A DNA stretch of 64,000 nt from Halothiobacillus sp. (GCA_023255735.1 JAGDVP010000022.1:1-64000), one strand, 5' to 3'; numbered from the stretch's first letter, positions 36,971 to 47,105 are shown. Numbers and translations are program-made. The notes: generated by a model from the sequence alone, not told the origin.

Positions 36971-37315
36971 TTAAACAGCGTCGTTTTGCGCCGCTTTCTT
37001 TTGCACCGCCTGCTCCACCAAGGGCTGCAATTCGCCGCGATCGAGCATCTCAAGCGTAATATCGCAGCCGCCGATGAGTTCGCCATCCACATAAATTTGT
37101 GGGAAGGTGGGCCAATCGCGGTAGCGCGGCAGATGCTCAAAAATCTCAGGGTCAGAAAGCACATTCACATAACCAAAGGGCACACCACAGGCCTTGAGCG
37201 CTTCAGAGGCGCGGCTTGAAAAACCACAACTCGGAAATTGCGGCGTGCCTTTCATGAAAATAAGCACAGGATTGGATTTAACAAACTGATCGATACGGTC
37301 AAGAACGTCCATCAA
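36971..37315 (-). CDS. grxD: Monothiol CGFS glutaredoxin
   Basis: Glutaredoxin-4 type protein of 114 aa, binding a glutathione-coordinated [2Fe-2S] cluster as a dimer and passing it on. The active site is 'CGFS' (C30), with 'WPTFPQIYVDGELIGGCDI' shaping the glutathione site. It converges on the SUF operon, matching a shared role in Fe-S trafficking. The Lys/Ala-rich C-terminal tail is unremarkable. Confidence 0.96.
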   Translation of the reverse strand: MMDVLDRIDQFVKSNPVLIFMKGTPQFPSCGFSSRASEALKACGVPFGYVNVLSDPEIFEHLPRYRDWPTFPQIYVDGELIGGCDITLEMLDRGELQPLVEQAVQKKAAQNDAV

Positions 37316-37462
37316 TGAAAACCTCTGGTGGTTGAATAAATGAATGGCATCAGTGTAGCCGGTTCAAGCCGGCATTACTTCATGCAGCGCAATTTTATAA
37401 CACCCCATGCAACCGAACGGCCACCCCGCCCGAACCATAAGCAACCGGCTAAACCTCTGGCA

Positions 37463-38527
37463 CTAAGGCCGGTGATTGAGCGACACGGGGCAACCCTGCG
37501 CTCTGGCACAGGGAAAATCACTCTGGTTCGATTCAATTTGCAAGGTGACATGGTTGATCTTAAACCGCGCGCCTAACTCATGATTCATGGTTTCACGCAG
37601 GGCATCGCTATAAGCCCCATCGGCCATAATTAAATGCGCCGTGAGTGCATTCTCTGTGGTGCTCAAAGCCCAAATATGCACATCGTGCACATCGATTACC
37701 CCAGCGCAGCCGGCGAGATAATTTCGCACGGCAGCTAGGTTAATCCCTTCAGGCACACCGTGCAGAATTAACCGTGCTGCCTGTTTGAGCAAGCCCCAGG
37801 CAGGGATTAAAATAACAAGGCTAATCAAGACACTGATGAGGGGGTCAAGCCAGTTCCAATGGGTAAACACAATCAACACGCCCGCGATAACAACCCCGAA
37901 AGACACCACGGCATCGGCGGCCATATGCAAAAATGCGCCGCGTTGATTGAGATCGTGCGCTTGGCCGCGCATGAACAGCAACGCCGTTAAGCCGTTAATA
38001 ACCACACCCGCCAAAGCCACCCAAATCAACACCGCACCATTAACTTGCTCGGGATTAAGTAAACGCGGCAGGGCTTCCCAGAGAATCCACACGGTCATCG
38101 CAATCAAAAAACCCGCATTCAATAAAGCGGCTAAAATGGTGCTGCTGCGCAAACCGTAGGTGAAATGGGTACTCGCCGCCCGGCGGCTTAACACCATGGC
38201 ACCCCAAGCAATCAACAACCCCAACACATCGCATAAGTTATGTGCGGCATCCGAGAGCAACGCCACTGAGTGGCTCCACAAGCCAAAACCGACTTCAATG
38301 GCCACAAATAAAACATTCAACCCAATGCCGAAGATAAACGCCCGACTAATTTGATCGGGCAACGAATGACTGTGACCGTGATCGTGACCGTGACCGTGAC
38401 TGTGGTCGTGGTCGCCATGATTCTTCTGATGTGAATCACGATGAACGTGTTCATCAGGCGGCGATTGGGTTGCCGCATGATGGGCTATCGGAGCCGATTC
38501 AGATTTTGAATGATTCATTGGCAACAT
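37463..38527 (-). CDS. Cation diffusion facilitator (Zn/Co/Cd) exporter
   Basis: Inner-membrane metal-proton antiporter of 354 aa, CzcD/ZitB group. A His-rich N-terminal tail ('HDHSHGHGHDHGHSH') precedes six transmembrane helices. The metal site residues are in 'HSVALLSDAAHNLCDV' (TM2) and 'FLHMAADAVVSFGVV' (TM5), each with the H/D-xxx-D pattern; a cytoplasmic C-domain follows. Zinc is the likely main ion. It is 8 bp downstream of truD and may be co-transcribed. Confidence 0.9.
   Translation of the reverse strand: MLPMNHSKSESAPIAHHAATQSPPDEHVHRDSHQKNHGDHDHSHGHGHDHGHSHSLPDQISRAFIFGIGLNVLFVAIEVGFGLWSHSVALLSDAAHNLCDVLGLLIAWGAMVLSRRAASTHFTYGLRSSTILAALLNAGFLIAMTVWILWEALPRLLNPEQVNGAVLIWVALAGVVINGLTALLFMRGQAHDLNQRGAFLHMAADAVVSFGVVIAGVLIVFTHWNWLDPLISVLISLVILIPAWGLLKQAARLILHGVPEGINLAAVRNYLAGCAGVIDVHDVHIWALSTTENALTAHLIMADGAYSDALRETMNHELGARFKINHVTLQIESNQSDFPCARAQGCPVSLNHRP
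38366..38412. repeat. GTGACC-type short tandem repeat encoding the His-rich loop
   Basis: Degenerate six-base units (GTGACC, GTGATC, GTGACT, GTGGTC) repeat about eight times within the CDF gene and encode His-Gly/Asp/Ser pairs. Slippage could change the number of metal-binding histidines. Confidence 0.7.
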
Positions 38528-38535
38528 AGTTGTCG

Positions 38536-39654
38536 TTACACGGCGTAAGGCTCAGGCGAGAGATCAATCAATTCGCGCAATAAAGCCGTGGCATAAGCGC
38601 CGGCATCCAGCGTAAATTTTAATTCAAGCTGCCGCGCACCCGCCACCTCGTGCCAGGCCATGTGCAAATCGGATACGGGGGCGCGCAGCAAGCGCCGATC
38701 GTGTTCAACCCGCCAGGCCGCTAAGTGCTGCAGCCAGTATTTTGGCTCGTGCTTGTGGCCATATTGCGCCATGATTTGGCTCGCCATCATTGTTTCACTT
38801 AAACCAACGGCATCGCCAGCCGGGCTTTCCCCCTCACCCCAGAGCGGGCCGGTTAAGGCCACATCGCCTTCAGCCAGCCGGGTTTGGGTGCGAGCCAACT
38901 CATCGCTTGTCACCAAAAACCGGCTGTGACTGCCCGCCAATTGCGCTAAATCGCCTACCTTGGCCTGCACATCAGACTCCTCGGCGAGCCTGTGCGATAA
39001 ACATTGATTAAATATTTCTGCCCGCAAGGTCGATAAACCCCAATTACGATCTGCGCGACTAACCGCTGCGCTCTGTTCAGCCGGAATGGCGCCGATTTTA
39101 TGCAGTAAATCGTAATTCCCGCCCTGATGACCAAAGCGCTGCTCCGCAAAATAATTGGGAAACCCTTGCTGATTTAAAATCGCCAGCCGTTGCTCAAACA
39201 GCAGATCATCCCCCGTCACGCCATGAATCACGAGGGTGAATCGATTACCCTGATGAATACCGCGGCGAATTTTTTTACGATGGGGCGCCCAGCGAACCAC
39301 CCGCACGCCCGCGGGCAAGGCAGCAAACCAATCAGGATCCGTGTGCGGCGGGTGTTTAGGGGGCAAAGGCAAGCTAATCCATTGCGTAGTCACCGCGTGC
39401 TTATCTTTAAGGCCACAAAAGCCAATATCTCGCTCGGATGTGCGGGTGATTTTCGACAACGCGCCCACCAGTTGCCCCGTGGTCATACCCGTTTTTTCAA
39501 ACAGAAAAAGCCCGTGGGAACCCGTTCCCTCGGGCTCAAAACCTAACACCTCATCAACCCGAAAATCGCTGGGGGTTTGCTTCAACACCCCCTGCAATAA
39601 GGGCGGTGCCAGCAAGCGCGCCAAACCGGTTAATGGGCCTGGGTTTGGGCTCAT
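38536..39654 (-). CDS. truD: tRNA pseudouridine(13) synthase
   Basis: RNA-modifying enzyme of about 372 aa that makes pseudouridine 13 in tRNA-Glu. The catalytic aspartate is in 'GLKDKHAVTTQW'. 'FRVDEVLGFEPEGTGSHGLFLFEKTGMTT' and 'NYFAEQRFGHQGGN' are TruD signatures, and the TRUD insertion domain lies in the middle. The ATG at 39654 overlaps the pyrC stop (ATGA), which decides the start over the one at 39675. Confidence 0.95.
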   Translation of the reverse strand: MSPNPGPLTGLARLLAPPLLQGVLKQTPSDFRVDEVLGFEPEGTGSHGLFLFEKTGMTTGQLVGALSKITRTSERDIGFCGLKDKHAVTTQWISLPLPPKHPPHTDPDWFAALPAGVRVVRWAPHRKKIRRGIHQGNRFTLVIHGVTGDDLLFEQRLAILNQQGFPNYFAEQRFGHQGGNYDLLHKIGAIPAEQSAAVSRADRNWGLSTLRAEIFNQCLSHRLAEESDVQAKVGDLAQLAGSHSRFLVTSDELARTQTRLAEGDVALTGPLWGEGESPAGDAVGLSETMMASQIMAQYGHKHEPKYWLQHLAAWRVEHDRRLLRAPVSDLHMAWHEVAGARQLELKFTLDAGAYATALLRELIDLSPEPYAV

Positions 39655-40694
39655 GGCACAAGCTGCGCTTGCCAAGCCAGCGTTTCGCCCGCGCGCAGGG
39701 GAATTAACCGCTCCGATTCGCCCACGGGGATAAACAGAGGCACCGCTTGCGCCCTGCGGGTGAGCTTAATGCGCGCCTCATTGGGCGCCAGCCCATAAAA
39801 ACGTGGGCCATTCAGGCTCGTGAAGGCTTCCAAGCGCGCCAGCTGGCCGACCTGATCGAACGCCTCGGCGTATAGTTCAAGCGCCGCATGCGCGGTAAAT
39901 GCGCCCGCACAACCACAGGCCGATTCTTTATTGGCTTGGGTATGCGGCGCTGAATCGGTACCCATAAAAAATTTCGGATGCCCCGAGGTGGCAGCAACAA
40001 GCAAGGCTTGGCGATGCGATTCTCTTTTCAAGACCGGCAAACAGTAATAGTGCGGATGCACACCACCCACTAATAAAGCATTGCGGTTATATAGAAGATG
40101 ATGCGCTGTGATGGTCGCCGCCACGTTATCTGGCTGGCTTAAAACAAACTCAACGGCATCTTTCGTGGTGATGTGCTCCATCACCAATTTAAGCTTGGGA
40201 AAGCGCGCCAGCAGGGGTTTTAACACCCGTTCAATAAATTGCGCTTCCCGGTCAAAAATATCAACCGCCGAATCCACCACTTCCCCATGCACGAGCAACG
40301 GCAAGCCTGAACGCTCAAGTTCTGCCAGCAAAGGATCAATCGACAAAGGATCACGCACGCCCCGATCAGAGTTGGTGGTTGCGCCCGCCGGATACAGCTT
40401 CACCGCGTGGATGTAGGGACTGGCTGCAGCGGCTGCCAATTGCGCCACCGAGGTTTGCTCGGTTAAATACAAGGTCATTAAAGGCTCAAAGCTAACGCCT
40501 GCAGGCACAGCCGCCAAAATACGATCTCGATACGCCAAGGCATCCGCCACCGTGGTTACCGGCGGCACCAAGTTCGGCATCACAATCGCGCGCGCGCACT
40601 GACGCGCCGTAAATGGCGCCGCTGCCGCCAGCATCGCGCCATCGCGCAAATGCACATGCCAGTCATCAGGCTGGCGAATCACCAATTCATTCAT
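39651..40694 (-). CDS. pyrC: Dihydroorotase
   Basis: Zinc enzyme of 347 aa closing carbamoyl-aspartate to dihydroorotate in pyrimidine synthesis. Metal ligands are in 'DDWHVHLRDG' (HxH), the lysine to be carboxylated in 'HAVKLYPAGATTNS', and further histidines in 'LVHGEVVD' and 'LVMEHITTKD'. It is the class II (E. coli-like) type. It overlaps truD by ATGA and lies 25 bp after the DsrE-like gene. Confidence 0.96.
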   Translation of the reverse strand: MNELVIRQPDDWHVHLRDGAMLAAAAPFTARQCARAIVMPNLVPPVTTVADALAYRDRILAAVPAGVSFEPLMTLYLTEQTSVAQLAAAAASPYIHAVKLYPAGATTNSDRGVRDPLSIDPLLAELERSGLPLLVHGEVVDSAVDIFDREAQFIERVLKPLLARFPKLKLVMEHITTKDAVEFVLSQPDNVAATITAHHLLYNRNALLVGGVHPHYYCLPVLKRESHRQALLVAATSGHPKFFMGTDSAPHTQANKESACGCAGAFTAHAALELYAEAFDQVGQLARLEAFTSLNGPRFYGLAPNEARIKLTRRAQAVPLFIPVGESERLIPLRAGETLAWQAQLVP

Positions 40695-40719
40695 GAAAAA
40701 ACCTTATTAAAAAATGCCA

Positions 40720-41202
40720 TCACCACGCGATATAAGAATAACCTTGCTCTTGATACTCCATTAAAGCCGCCGCCCCCACTTGGCGAATTTTGGCAAATGA
40801 ACGCATATCCGCATCGGTGTAACCCACGGTGTGCATGGTATTGCCACAGGCCACAAACTCCACGCCATAATTATCGGCAAAGCCTTGAACCCGCTCGTAA
40901 ATGGTTTTATCAACTGGGCGCTTGGGGTTTTTAGCTAAAATATGAATTCCCTTTGAAAACGCGACCACCGCCAACTGAATATTGCCGCCAAACTCGGTAA
41001 GCAGCGCACTCATTGAATTCAAAATATGGGTTTGGTACTCGGTTTCATCATGATTCAATTGAAAAACCAAATGATGTTTGGGTTTATCGCCCGGAAAGCT
41101 GAGTTCATCCGCCGCCTGTGCCGATTTAACCCCTAAAGCCAAACCACCGGCACCGGCCATAGCGGTTATAAAATGACGACGATTTTTCAGAATTTCAGAC
41201 AT
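40720..41202 (-). CDS. Tat-exported DsrE-family protein
   Basis: Protein of 160 aa with a twin-arginine signal ('NRRHFITAMAGAGGLALG', cleavage near 'AQA'), then a DsrE/DsrF-like domain. A single cysteine in 'EFVACGNTM' sits where DsrE-type proteins hold their sulfur-binding cysteine. A role in periplasmic sulfur handling is plausible. The ATG at 41202 with AGGAG six bases upstream is preferred over ATG 41208, which touches the ribosome site. A perfect palindrome TTTGACGTCAAA lies at 41253-41264 upstream. A Sec-exported relative with the same CGNT motif is at 47.2 kb. Confidence 0.78.
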   Translation of the reverse strand: MSEILKNRRHFITAMAGAGGLALGVKSAQAADELSFPGDKPKHHLVFQLNHDETEYQTHILNSMSALLTEFGGNIQLAVVAFSKGIHILAKNPKRPVDKTIYERVQGFADNYGVEFVACGNTMHTVGYTDADMRSFAKIRQVGAAALMEYQEQGYSYIAW

Positions 41203-41289
41203 GGCCATCTCCTATTGGTGTCTGTCAAATCAGGCTGAGGACTCAGACTATATTTGACGTCAAAAAAATTAAGTTTTAGTGGTAAGAGT

Positions 41290-42846
41290 CTAACGCATTC
41301 TTAACAGCACCACACCGCCCTGCGCAAACAGAATTTGGGCATTTAATGTGGCCGCATCACGCGCGCGGGATAAAACCAAATCGCCGGGTTCGGGCTTGCC
41401 TTTTTTAAGAATTTTTCCGGCATAAACACCAAAACTTGGGGTATTCATGCCAACCATTAGGGCGGGCCCAGGTAAATCCCGCGCAATCAGCCCGGCTGTT
41501 TTGATTGGACCCTGCTGAAGCTGCGCCACGATCGGCAACAAGCGGGCATTCACCATAAATGAAAATGAAAGAGCCAGCGGCACCATAATTGAAACTAAGG
41601 CAATGCGGCGCTTAAATGCCGCAAAAAGCAATAGCCCCAAAAACACAGCTAACGGGGCATACCAACCCCAACCAAAATAAGCAGCGCGATCAGCCAGCAT
41701 ATCTTGCACATATGGCGGATTTATTTGATGAACGGTTAGATTAAGCGCCAAGGGTAAAATCAAAAGTATGATAAAAAACAAAGCCACGGGTGCTAAATGC
41801 AAAAAACGGTTTGATATTTTAGGGAACGCCAAAGCCATAATAATAATTAAGCCAACTAAACCGTAGTTAAGATAATGCGGTAGCTTTGTGCCTGAAAATG
41901 AAAAAATCACTAATACAAATAAAAACCAAATCCAAGCAAATCGTTTTAATGCTGCCTCATCAGAAAGCACCAAAACCCGCAGCGGGCGAAGATCAGAGAT
42001 ACTATTTTTTACGGCAACTAACACTAACCCCGTAAAAGGCAACAAAGCAAACAATGTCACCACCGGATAAAACCAAAAGCCACCCGAATGCCCTTCCATG
42101 GGTGAATTAAATCGACCCACATTGTTTTTTAAGAAAAACCCTTCGATAAAAGCCTGCCCCTCTCTTAAATACTCCACCACGTACCAAGGCATTGCTATGA
42201 TAAGAAAAATAGAAAGACCCCGCCAATCTAATACCGCGCGCCACCACGCGCCAAAGCGACCCGTTGATAAATAAAACAATAAACTCACCACGGCGGGAAT
42301 CAGAACCGCCACCGGCCCCTTGGTGAGAAACCCCAGCGCCATAGCCAGATAAGCCCAACGAATGTAGGCGGCTTTGGCCGTTTGCCAATGGCGGAAAATG
42401 GCAAACATAGCTAAGGTGATCAATAACATTAAAACCGCATCGGCAATGGCGGCTTTACCCACCACTGTGGGCATTAAGCTGGTCGCGGCAATTAACGCCG
42501 CATAAAAGGCTTTTTTTGAATCCGCCACTTGAGCGACAAATCGATAAATCACCCATACCCATGCAGTTGATGCAAGCGCTGAGGGCAGCCTGAAAGCAAA
42601 TTCATTAAAGCCAAACAACACGGCCGATGCCGCTTGTAACCAATAAATCAAGATGGGTTTATCAAACCGAGGAACCGAATTTAAATAGGGCGTAATAAAA
42701 TCATGTCTTAAAAACATTTCTCGTGTGGCGGTGGTAAATGCGCCTTCGTCTAAATCAAACAAGGGCATTGAGCCGATATAACCATAAAATCCGATAAAAA
42801 CAGCTAAGGCTAAAATTAAAAAACGTAACAGAACCGATTGGGGCAT
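41290..42846 (-). CDS. ArnT-like membrane glycosyltransferase (GT83/PMT family)
   Basis: Polytopic inner-membrane enzyme of 518 aa with about a dozen hydrophobic helices. The first periplasmic loop carries the DLDEGAF motif with acidic residues and 'FDKPILIYWLQA', as in ArnT and other polyprenyl-phosphate-sugar transferases. ArnT adds aminoarabinose to lipid A; here no arn genes adjoin, so the sugar and acceptor are uncertain. The C-terminal periplasmic domain is short. Confidence 0.82.
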   Translation of the reverse strand: MPQSVLLRFLILALAVFIGFYGYIGSMPLFDLDEGAFTTATREMFLRHDFITPYLNSVPRFDKPILIYWLQAASAVLFGFNEFAFRLPSALASTAWVWVIYRFVAQVADSKKAFYAALIAATSLMPTVVGKAAIADAVLMLLITLAMFAIFRHWQTAKAAYIRWAYLAMALGFLTKGPVAVLIPAVVSLLFYLSTGRFGAWWRAVLDWRGLSIFLIIAMPWYVVEYLREGQAFIEGFFLKNNVGRFNSPMEGHSGGFWFYPVVTLFALLPFTGLVLVAVKNSISDLRPLRVLVLSDEAALKRFAWIWFLFVLVIFSFSGTKLPHYLNYGLVGLIIIMALAFPKISNRFLHLAPVALFFIILLILPLALNLTVHQINPPYVQDMLADRAAYFGWGWYAPLAVFLGLLLFAAFKRRIALVSIMVPLALSFSFMVNARLLPIVAQLQQGPIKTAGLIARDLPGPALMVGMNTPSFGVYAGKILKKGKPEPGDLVLSRARDAATLNAQILFAQGGVVLLRMR

Positions 42847-42922
42847 GAATAATTCACAATAATTATTAAAATAAAGAGGATGCCAATAAAAAAGCCAAGG
42901 CTATTTTATGAACCCACCTGGT

Positions 42923-44815
42923 TTAGAGAAAATGCGGGGGATGGGTTTCGATTCGGTTGCGGCCTTTATTCTTCGCGTCATAAAGTGCTGCATCGGCCTG
43001 ACTTAACCAAATATCGAATAAATCGGCACTCAAGCCGGTTTGATCCAACACGCCACCCACCATACCGAAACTCGCACTCACCAACACAAAATTGCCGCCC
43101 TCGCATAATATTGTCATCTCTGATAATTTTTGTCTTAGGCGTTCGATGAGTAAATGTGCCTTGCGCAATGGCGTGCCGGGCAAGATTAAAATAAATTCTT
43201 CGCCGCCCCAGCGTCCGAGAATGTCGTGCTCTCGCAGACTTTGCTGCGCTATCTCGGCCACTGTGCGCAAAACCTGATCACCGCATAAATGGCCATAGGT
43301 GTCGTTAATATTTTTAAAATGATCTAAATCAAAAATGCACAGGGTCAGCTCTTCTGTGCTGTGGCTCGGCTGCTCAATCAGCCTGTGATACAACTCAAGC
43401 ACCTGGCGGCGATTATGCAAGCCGGTGAGCTCATCGGTGGTGGCTTGGGTAATTAAATTGGCTTCCCGAATTTTGTGCGCGCTAATGTCTTTAAACGCAA
43501 ACAACAGCGCTTCTTTTTGATCGAGCTGCGTTAACACGACCGCCATAGAAAACCAGACCATATCGCCTTGGGGCCCTTTGAACGCGGCCTCATAATTGCG
43601 AATCGCTTCGCCAGCTTTTAGCCTTAAAATAATCTCCTCGCGATCACGGGGATCGGCCCATAAATCTTTGGGCACCACTTCTTTTGCTTGCGCTCGGGTC
43701 ATGCCATACAAACTCAAGCACTCATCATTGACAAATAATATGTTGCTGGTGGTAAGTTCGGTTACCAATATCGGCATGGGCGTCATCTCGAGCATGTGGC
43801 GCATTCGGCTCTCGCTCATACTTAACGCCAAGGTGCGCTCTGCTACGCGCTCTGCCAGCGTTTCGTTGACTTCGCGCAAATGTGTTGTGACTTTTCGGCG
43901 CTGAAAATCCAGCACTGAGGCGATTAATATGCCAGAGCCAATCGAGGCGCCCATTAACTGTAAAGCCGTTAATGCCGCCCCTAAATCAAACTCGCCAAAA
44001 GGCCCCCGATGAAGAATCGTGCCGCCCATGGCTATAATGTAAAGCGTTGCAAATAAAGTTAAGGCAATGCGGGGATTATAACGTTGCGCCGCCCAAACCA
44101 AGGGCGGCAAGACAAGCGCCATCGACCCAATATGCAGCACACTGCCAACGCTTGGAAACCCAAAAATTGCAAGCGAACCGCCTAGAATCATCACCGAAGT
44201 TAAAACAAGCTCACGATGCCCCTCTTGCTCATGGGGATAACGCTCGCCTAAATAGAGCCATTTGCCCCATAAATACAGTGCCGGCGCCAGCATGACCACA
44301 CTGGTTAAATCGCCCACCCACCAGCTTAAAAATGTCCCCCATGAGCCGGCATGGGCAGCCTGCCCCATCAAAGAAAGACCCAGCACGCCCACTAAAGCGG
44401 AGAAAAGTGACGCCACCCCGCCCTGCATGAGCATAAACAAGCCGACTGTTTTGGTGCTATCAAAGTAATCTTCGGTTGTGATCTTACGATAAAGGTAAGT
44501 CCCGATTAACGGGCCTAGTGCATTCCCGCACGAGGCAATGGCAGCCCCGAGCGGGCTCCATTGCATTAAATAATTATTGGCCACGTAGGAGCCGATAAAA
44601 ATACCCGGCAATGCCGCACGCCCGAAGAGCATCACACCCGCCGCCGCGACCGACGCCGAAGGCCAAATCGGCGAGATCAAATAGAAATAGTGCGTCACGG
44701 TCCAAGCCAAGCCTAAATAAGCCAATGCCATGGGCAAGGTCAATACCGCGGCTGTCTGGCTGAAAAAGGGCGAACGCCCCGAGGGAGCCAGCGCCCGTTT
44801 AAGGCGGCGCATCAT
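42923..44815 (-). CDS. MASE1-PAS-GGDEF diguanylate cyclase
   Basis: Membrane sensor enzyme of 630 aa making cyclic di-GMP. Residues 20-310 form eight or so helices of a MASE1 sensor ('FYLISPIWPSASVAAAGVMLFG'). A coiled stretch and a PAS domain (about 335-455) follow, then GGDEF. The active site 'GGEEF' is at 537-541, and an I-site R528-E-H-D531 lies exactly five residues before it, so product feedback should work. No EAL domain is present. The pilZ gene lies just upstream on the same strand, a possible pilus and surface-attachment link. Confidence 0.92.
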   Translation of the reverse strand: MMRRLKRALAPSGRSPFFSQTAAVLTLPMALAYLGLAWTVTHYFYLISPIWPSASVAAAGVMLFGRAALPGIFIGSYVANNYLMQWSPLGAAIASCGNALGPLIGTYLYRKITTEDYFDSTKTVGLFMLMQGGVASLFSALVGVLGLSLMGQAAHAGSWGTFLSWWVGDLTSVVMLAPALYLWGKWLYLGERYPHEQEGHRELVLTSVMILGGSLAIFGFPSVGSVLHIGSMALVLPPLVWAAQRYNPRIALTLFATLYIIAMGGTILHRGPFGEFDLGAALTALQLMGASIGSGILIASVLDFQRRKVTTHLREVNETLAERVAERTLALSMSESRMRHMLEMTPMPILVTELTTSNILFVNDECLSLYGMTRAQAKEVVPKDLWADPRDREEIILRLKAGEAIRNYEAAFKGPQGDMVWFSMAVVLTQLDQKEALLFAFKDISAHKIREANLITQATTDELTGLHNRRQVLELYHRLIEQPSHSTEELTLCIFDLDHFKNINDTYGHLCGDQVLRTVAEIAQQSLREHDILGRWGGEEFILILPGTPLRKAHLLIERLRQKLSEMTILCEGGNFVLVSASFGMVGGVLDQTGLSADLFDIWLSQADAALYDAKNKGRNRIETHPPHFL

Positions 44816-44885
44816 CTTAGCGGCGCCCCAAAAAAAGGCGGGATGAGTTGAGATCCGCGGTCATCACCAAGTGCATCGCTCGGTT

Positions 44886-45227
44886 CTAGATCGTGGCCGT
44901 TGGCGTATCTTTTTCGAGCGCGCCGGGTAAATAAGCTTCGATTTTCGCGCGGGTTTGCCCCTTATCCATGGGGCTAAATTGCACACCGATACCGGCCGTT
45001 TTACCGCCTTGCGCGCCTTCCGGCGTGAGCCAAACCACTTTAACGGCCAGCGCAATACGCTCTGGGCTGCCCATCATGGTGAGGGTTAAAAATAGCTCTT
45101 TACCCAGTTCATGTTGCGTAAAACCGGGAATAAATAAACCGCCGTTTTTAATAAACGGCATATAAGAGCGATACAACATCTCCTTATCTGGAATGTTGTG
45201 ATGAATCATGCCGCCGCCCAGTGCCAT
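44886..45227 (-). CDS. pilZ: Type IV pilus assembly protein PilZ
   Basis: PilZ-domain protein of 113 aa closely following P. aeruginosa PilZ: 'YMPFIKNGGLFIPG', 'VVWLTPEGAQGGKTAGIGVQFS' and 'KIEAYLPGALEKD'. True PilZ of this type lacks the RxxxR c-di-GMP motif, as here, and instead binds the PilB ATPase and FimX. It is usually downstream of holB; here it stands alone upstream of a diguanylate cyclase gene, 70 bp away and possibly co-transcribed. Confidence 0.9.
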   Translation of the reverse strand: MALGGGMIHHNIPDKEMLYRSYMPFIKNGGLFIPGFTQHELGKELFLTLTMMGSPERIALAVKVVWLTPEGAQGGKTAGIGVQFSPMDKGQTRAKIEAYLPGALEKDTPTATI

Positions 45228-45436
45228 CCTTTTTCACCTCGTTCTACGCTTGAGTTCAATTTAAGATTGGCATTCTATCAGTATGTGTTCCCATTTGAGC
45301 ACGATTGATTAGCGCCGTCTGCGGCAATACGCGCACCCAAAACCCAGCCCGGAGATAAATCCGTTGGCATGGGCATAAATCCGGTATCATGCGCGGTTCG
45401 ATTATTCTTATCTTCCCCCTATTTTCTGGAATGCCC

Positions 45437-46870
45437 ATGTCATTTGCTGATCTTGGCCTCATGCCTGAGTTGCTTCGCGCACTTACCGCTGTTGGCTACA
45501 CAACCCCAACCCCAATCCAACGTGAAGCCATTCCGCTGGTTTTATCAGGGCGTGATTTACTGGCCGCCGCGCAAACCGGCACCGGCAAAACAGCCGGATT
45601 TACTTTACCTTTATTGCAGCGTCTGGCCACCACACCCGTGCTGCATCCCAGCAACAAACACCGCATCCGCGCGCTGGTGCTCACCCCCACGCGTGAGCTG
45701 GCCTCACAGGTTGAAGCCAGCGTGAAAGAATACGGTCAAGACCTTAAATTAAGCTCGATGGTGATTTTTGGCGGCGTCAACATCAACCCCCAGCGGGATC
45801 GCCTGCAGCGCAAGCTCGATATTCTGGTCGCCACCCCAGGCCGCCTGCTCGATCACGTAGGCCAAGGCTCAATTGATTTAGGCGGCGTTGAAATTTTAGT
45901 GCTGGATGAAGCCGACCGCATGCTCGACATGGGTTTTATCCGCGACATTAAACGCATCCTCGCCTTGCTGCCCAGCCAACGCCAAAACTTGCTCTTTTCA
46001 GCCACATTTGCGCCAGAAATTAAAACGTTTGCGCAAAATTTGCTGGATAACCCCGCTAAAGTTGAAGTGGCGCCCCAAGTCACCACCGCTGAGCGCGTCG
46101 AGCAACGCATTTATCCTGTAGATCGCGATGCCAAAAAAGCCCTTCTTACTCAGTTAATTACTGATGGCAACTGGAATCAAGTGCTGGTGTTTACCCGCAC
46201 CAAACACGGTGCCAATCGCTTAGCCGAAGGGCTAGATGCGGACGGCATTCCGGCCATGGCCATTCATGGTAACAAAAGCCAAGCCGCACGAGAGCGCGCG
46301 TTAAGTCAATTTAAGGCAGGCAAACTGCGGGTTTTGGTGGCAACCGACATCGCCGCGCGCGGCATTGATATTGATGCCCTGCCCCATGTGGTGAATTACG
46401 AGCTGCCCAACGTGCCAGAAGATTATGTGCATCGCATTGGCCGCACCGGCCGCGCCGGCGCGGGGGGCATTGCCGTTTCATTGGTGTGCATAGATGAGCA
46501 CAAGTTGCTTAGCGATATTGAGCGCACCATTCGCCAAAAACTTGAGCGCGTGATTGTGCCAGGCTTTGAGCCAGACCCTAACGCACGGCCAGAACCGTTA
46601 CGTAAACCCCAAGCGGCGCGCCAACCGCGCAGAGATATTCCGGCGCGCAACCACGGCAGCCCGTCACGATCAGAGGGCGCGCGCAGCACGGGGACCGGCC
46701 GCACCAATGAAGGCCGCCCGAGTAATCAGGCGAACCGCAGCCCCAATCGCGTCGATGCCAATGGCAACGTCAGCCGAGATAACCGCGATAACCGAGGCAA
46801 TACCACCGCATCGCGCCCGCAACCCGGCAATAGAGGTTCGCGTCGCCGCACCGAAGGCTACAACGCATAA
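45437..46870 (+). CDS. rhlE: DEAD-box RNA helicase RhlE
   Basis: ATP-dependent RNA helicase of about 477 aa. Motifs: Q motif '[13 protein letters not shown]', I 'AQTGTGKTA', Ia 'PTRELA', II 'DEAD', III 'SAT', IV 'VFTRTK', V 'DIAARGIDI' and VI '[10 protein letters not shown]'. The C-terminal 100 residues are Arg/Asn/Pro-rich and disordered, typical of RhlE, aiding RNA binding. The start 'MSFADLGL' at 45437 matches RhlE N-termini; earlier in-frame ATGs at 45389 and 45431 are less likely. Confidence 0.93.
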   Translation: MSFADLGLMPELLRALTAVGYTTPTPIQREAIPLVLSGRDLLAAAQTGTGKTAGFTLPLLQRLATTPVLHPSNKHRIRALVLTPTRELASQVEASVKEYGQDLKLSSMVIFGGVNINPQRDRLQRKLDILVATPGRLLDHVGQGSIDLGGVEILVLDEADRMLDMGFIRDIKRILALLPSQRQNLLFSATFAPEIKTFAQNLLDNPAKVEVAPQVTTAERVEQRIYPVDRDAKKALLTQLITDGNWNQVLVFTRTKHGANRLAEGLDADGIPAMAIHGNKSQAARERALSQFKAGKLRVLVATDIAARGIDIDALPHVVNYELPNVPEDYVHRIGRTGRAGAGGIAVSLVCIDEHKLLSDIERTIRQKLERVIVPGFEPDPNARPEPLRKPQAARQPRRDIPARNHGSPSRSEGARSTGTGRTNEGRPSNQANRSPNRVDANGNVSRDNRDNRGNTTASRPQPGNRGSRRRTEGYNA

Positions 46871-47105
46871 GCCGTGTGCTTAGGCCCGTTCTATAAAATT
46901 CGAACATCGAGCCTGTTCAACAAAACTCAGCAAGCGGCTGGAATCGTTATTTTCAGCCGCTTGTTCAGAGAGGACAAGCATGCCCACACGACCATTGACC
47001 AAACAAGTAGTTGATTGAATCCATCTGGGCGCAGACTGCGCTAGGTCGGGCGAGAAACTTAAGGATGAGGGGTTTTGGCAGCCTGCTAACGGCTCTATTT
47101 TTGCT
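46871..47105. other. Intergenic region after rhlE
   Basis: No credible gene between rhlE and the DsrE-like gene. It contains a perfect 10-bp stem CAAGCGGCTG/CAGCCGCTTG at 46931-46963 without a T-run. This is probably the 3' end structure of rhlE. The small plus-strand frame at 47011-47256 overlaps terminator hairpins and is not coding. Confidence 0.5.

Noticed and set aside
38366-38412. Short tandem repeats considered as a CRISPR-like array
   Set aside because: Units are six bases with no spacers and lie in frame within a coding His-rich loop.
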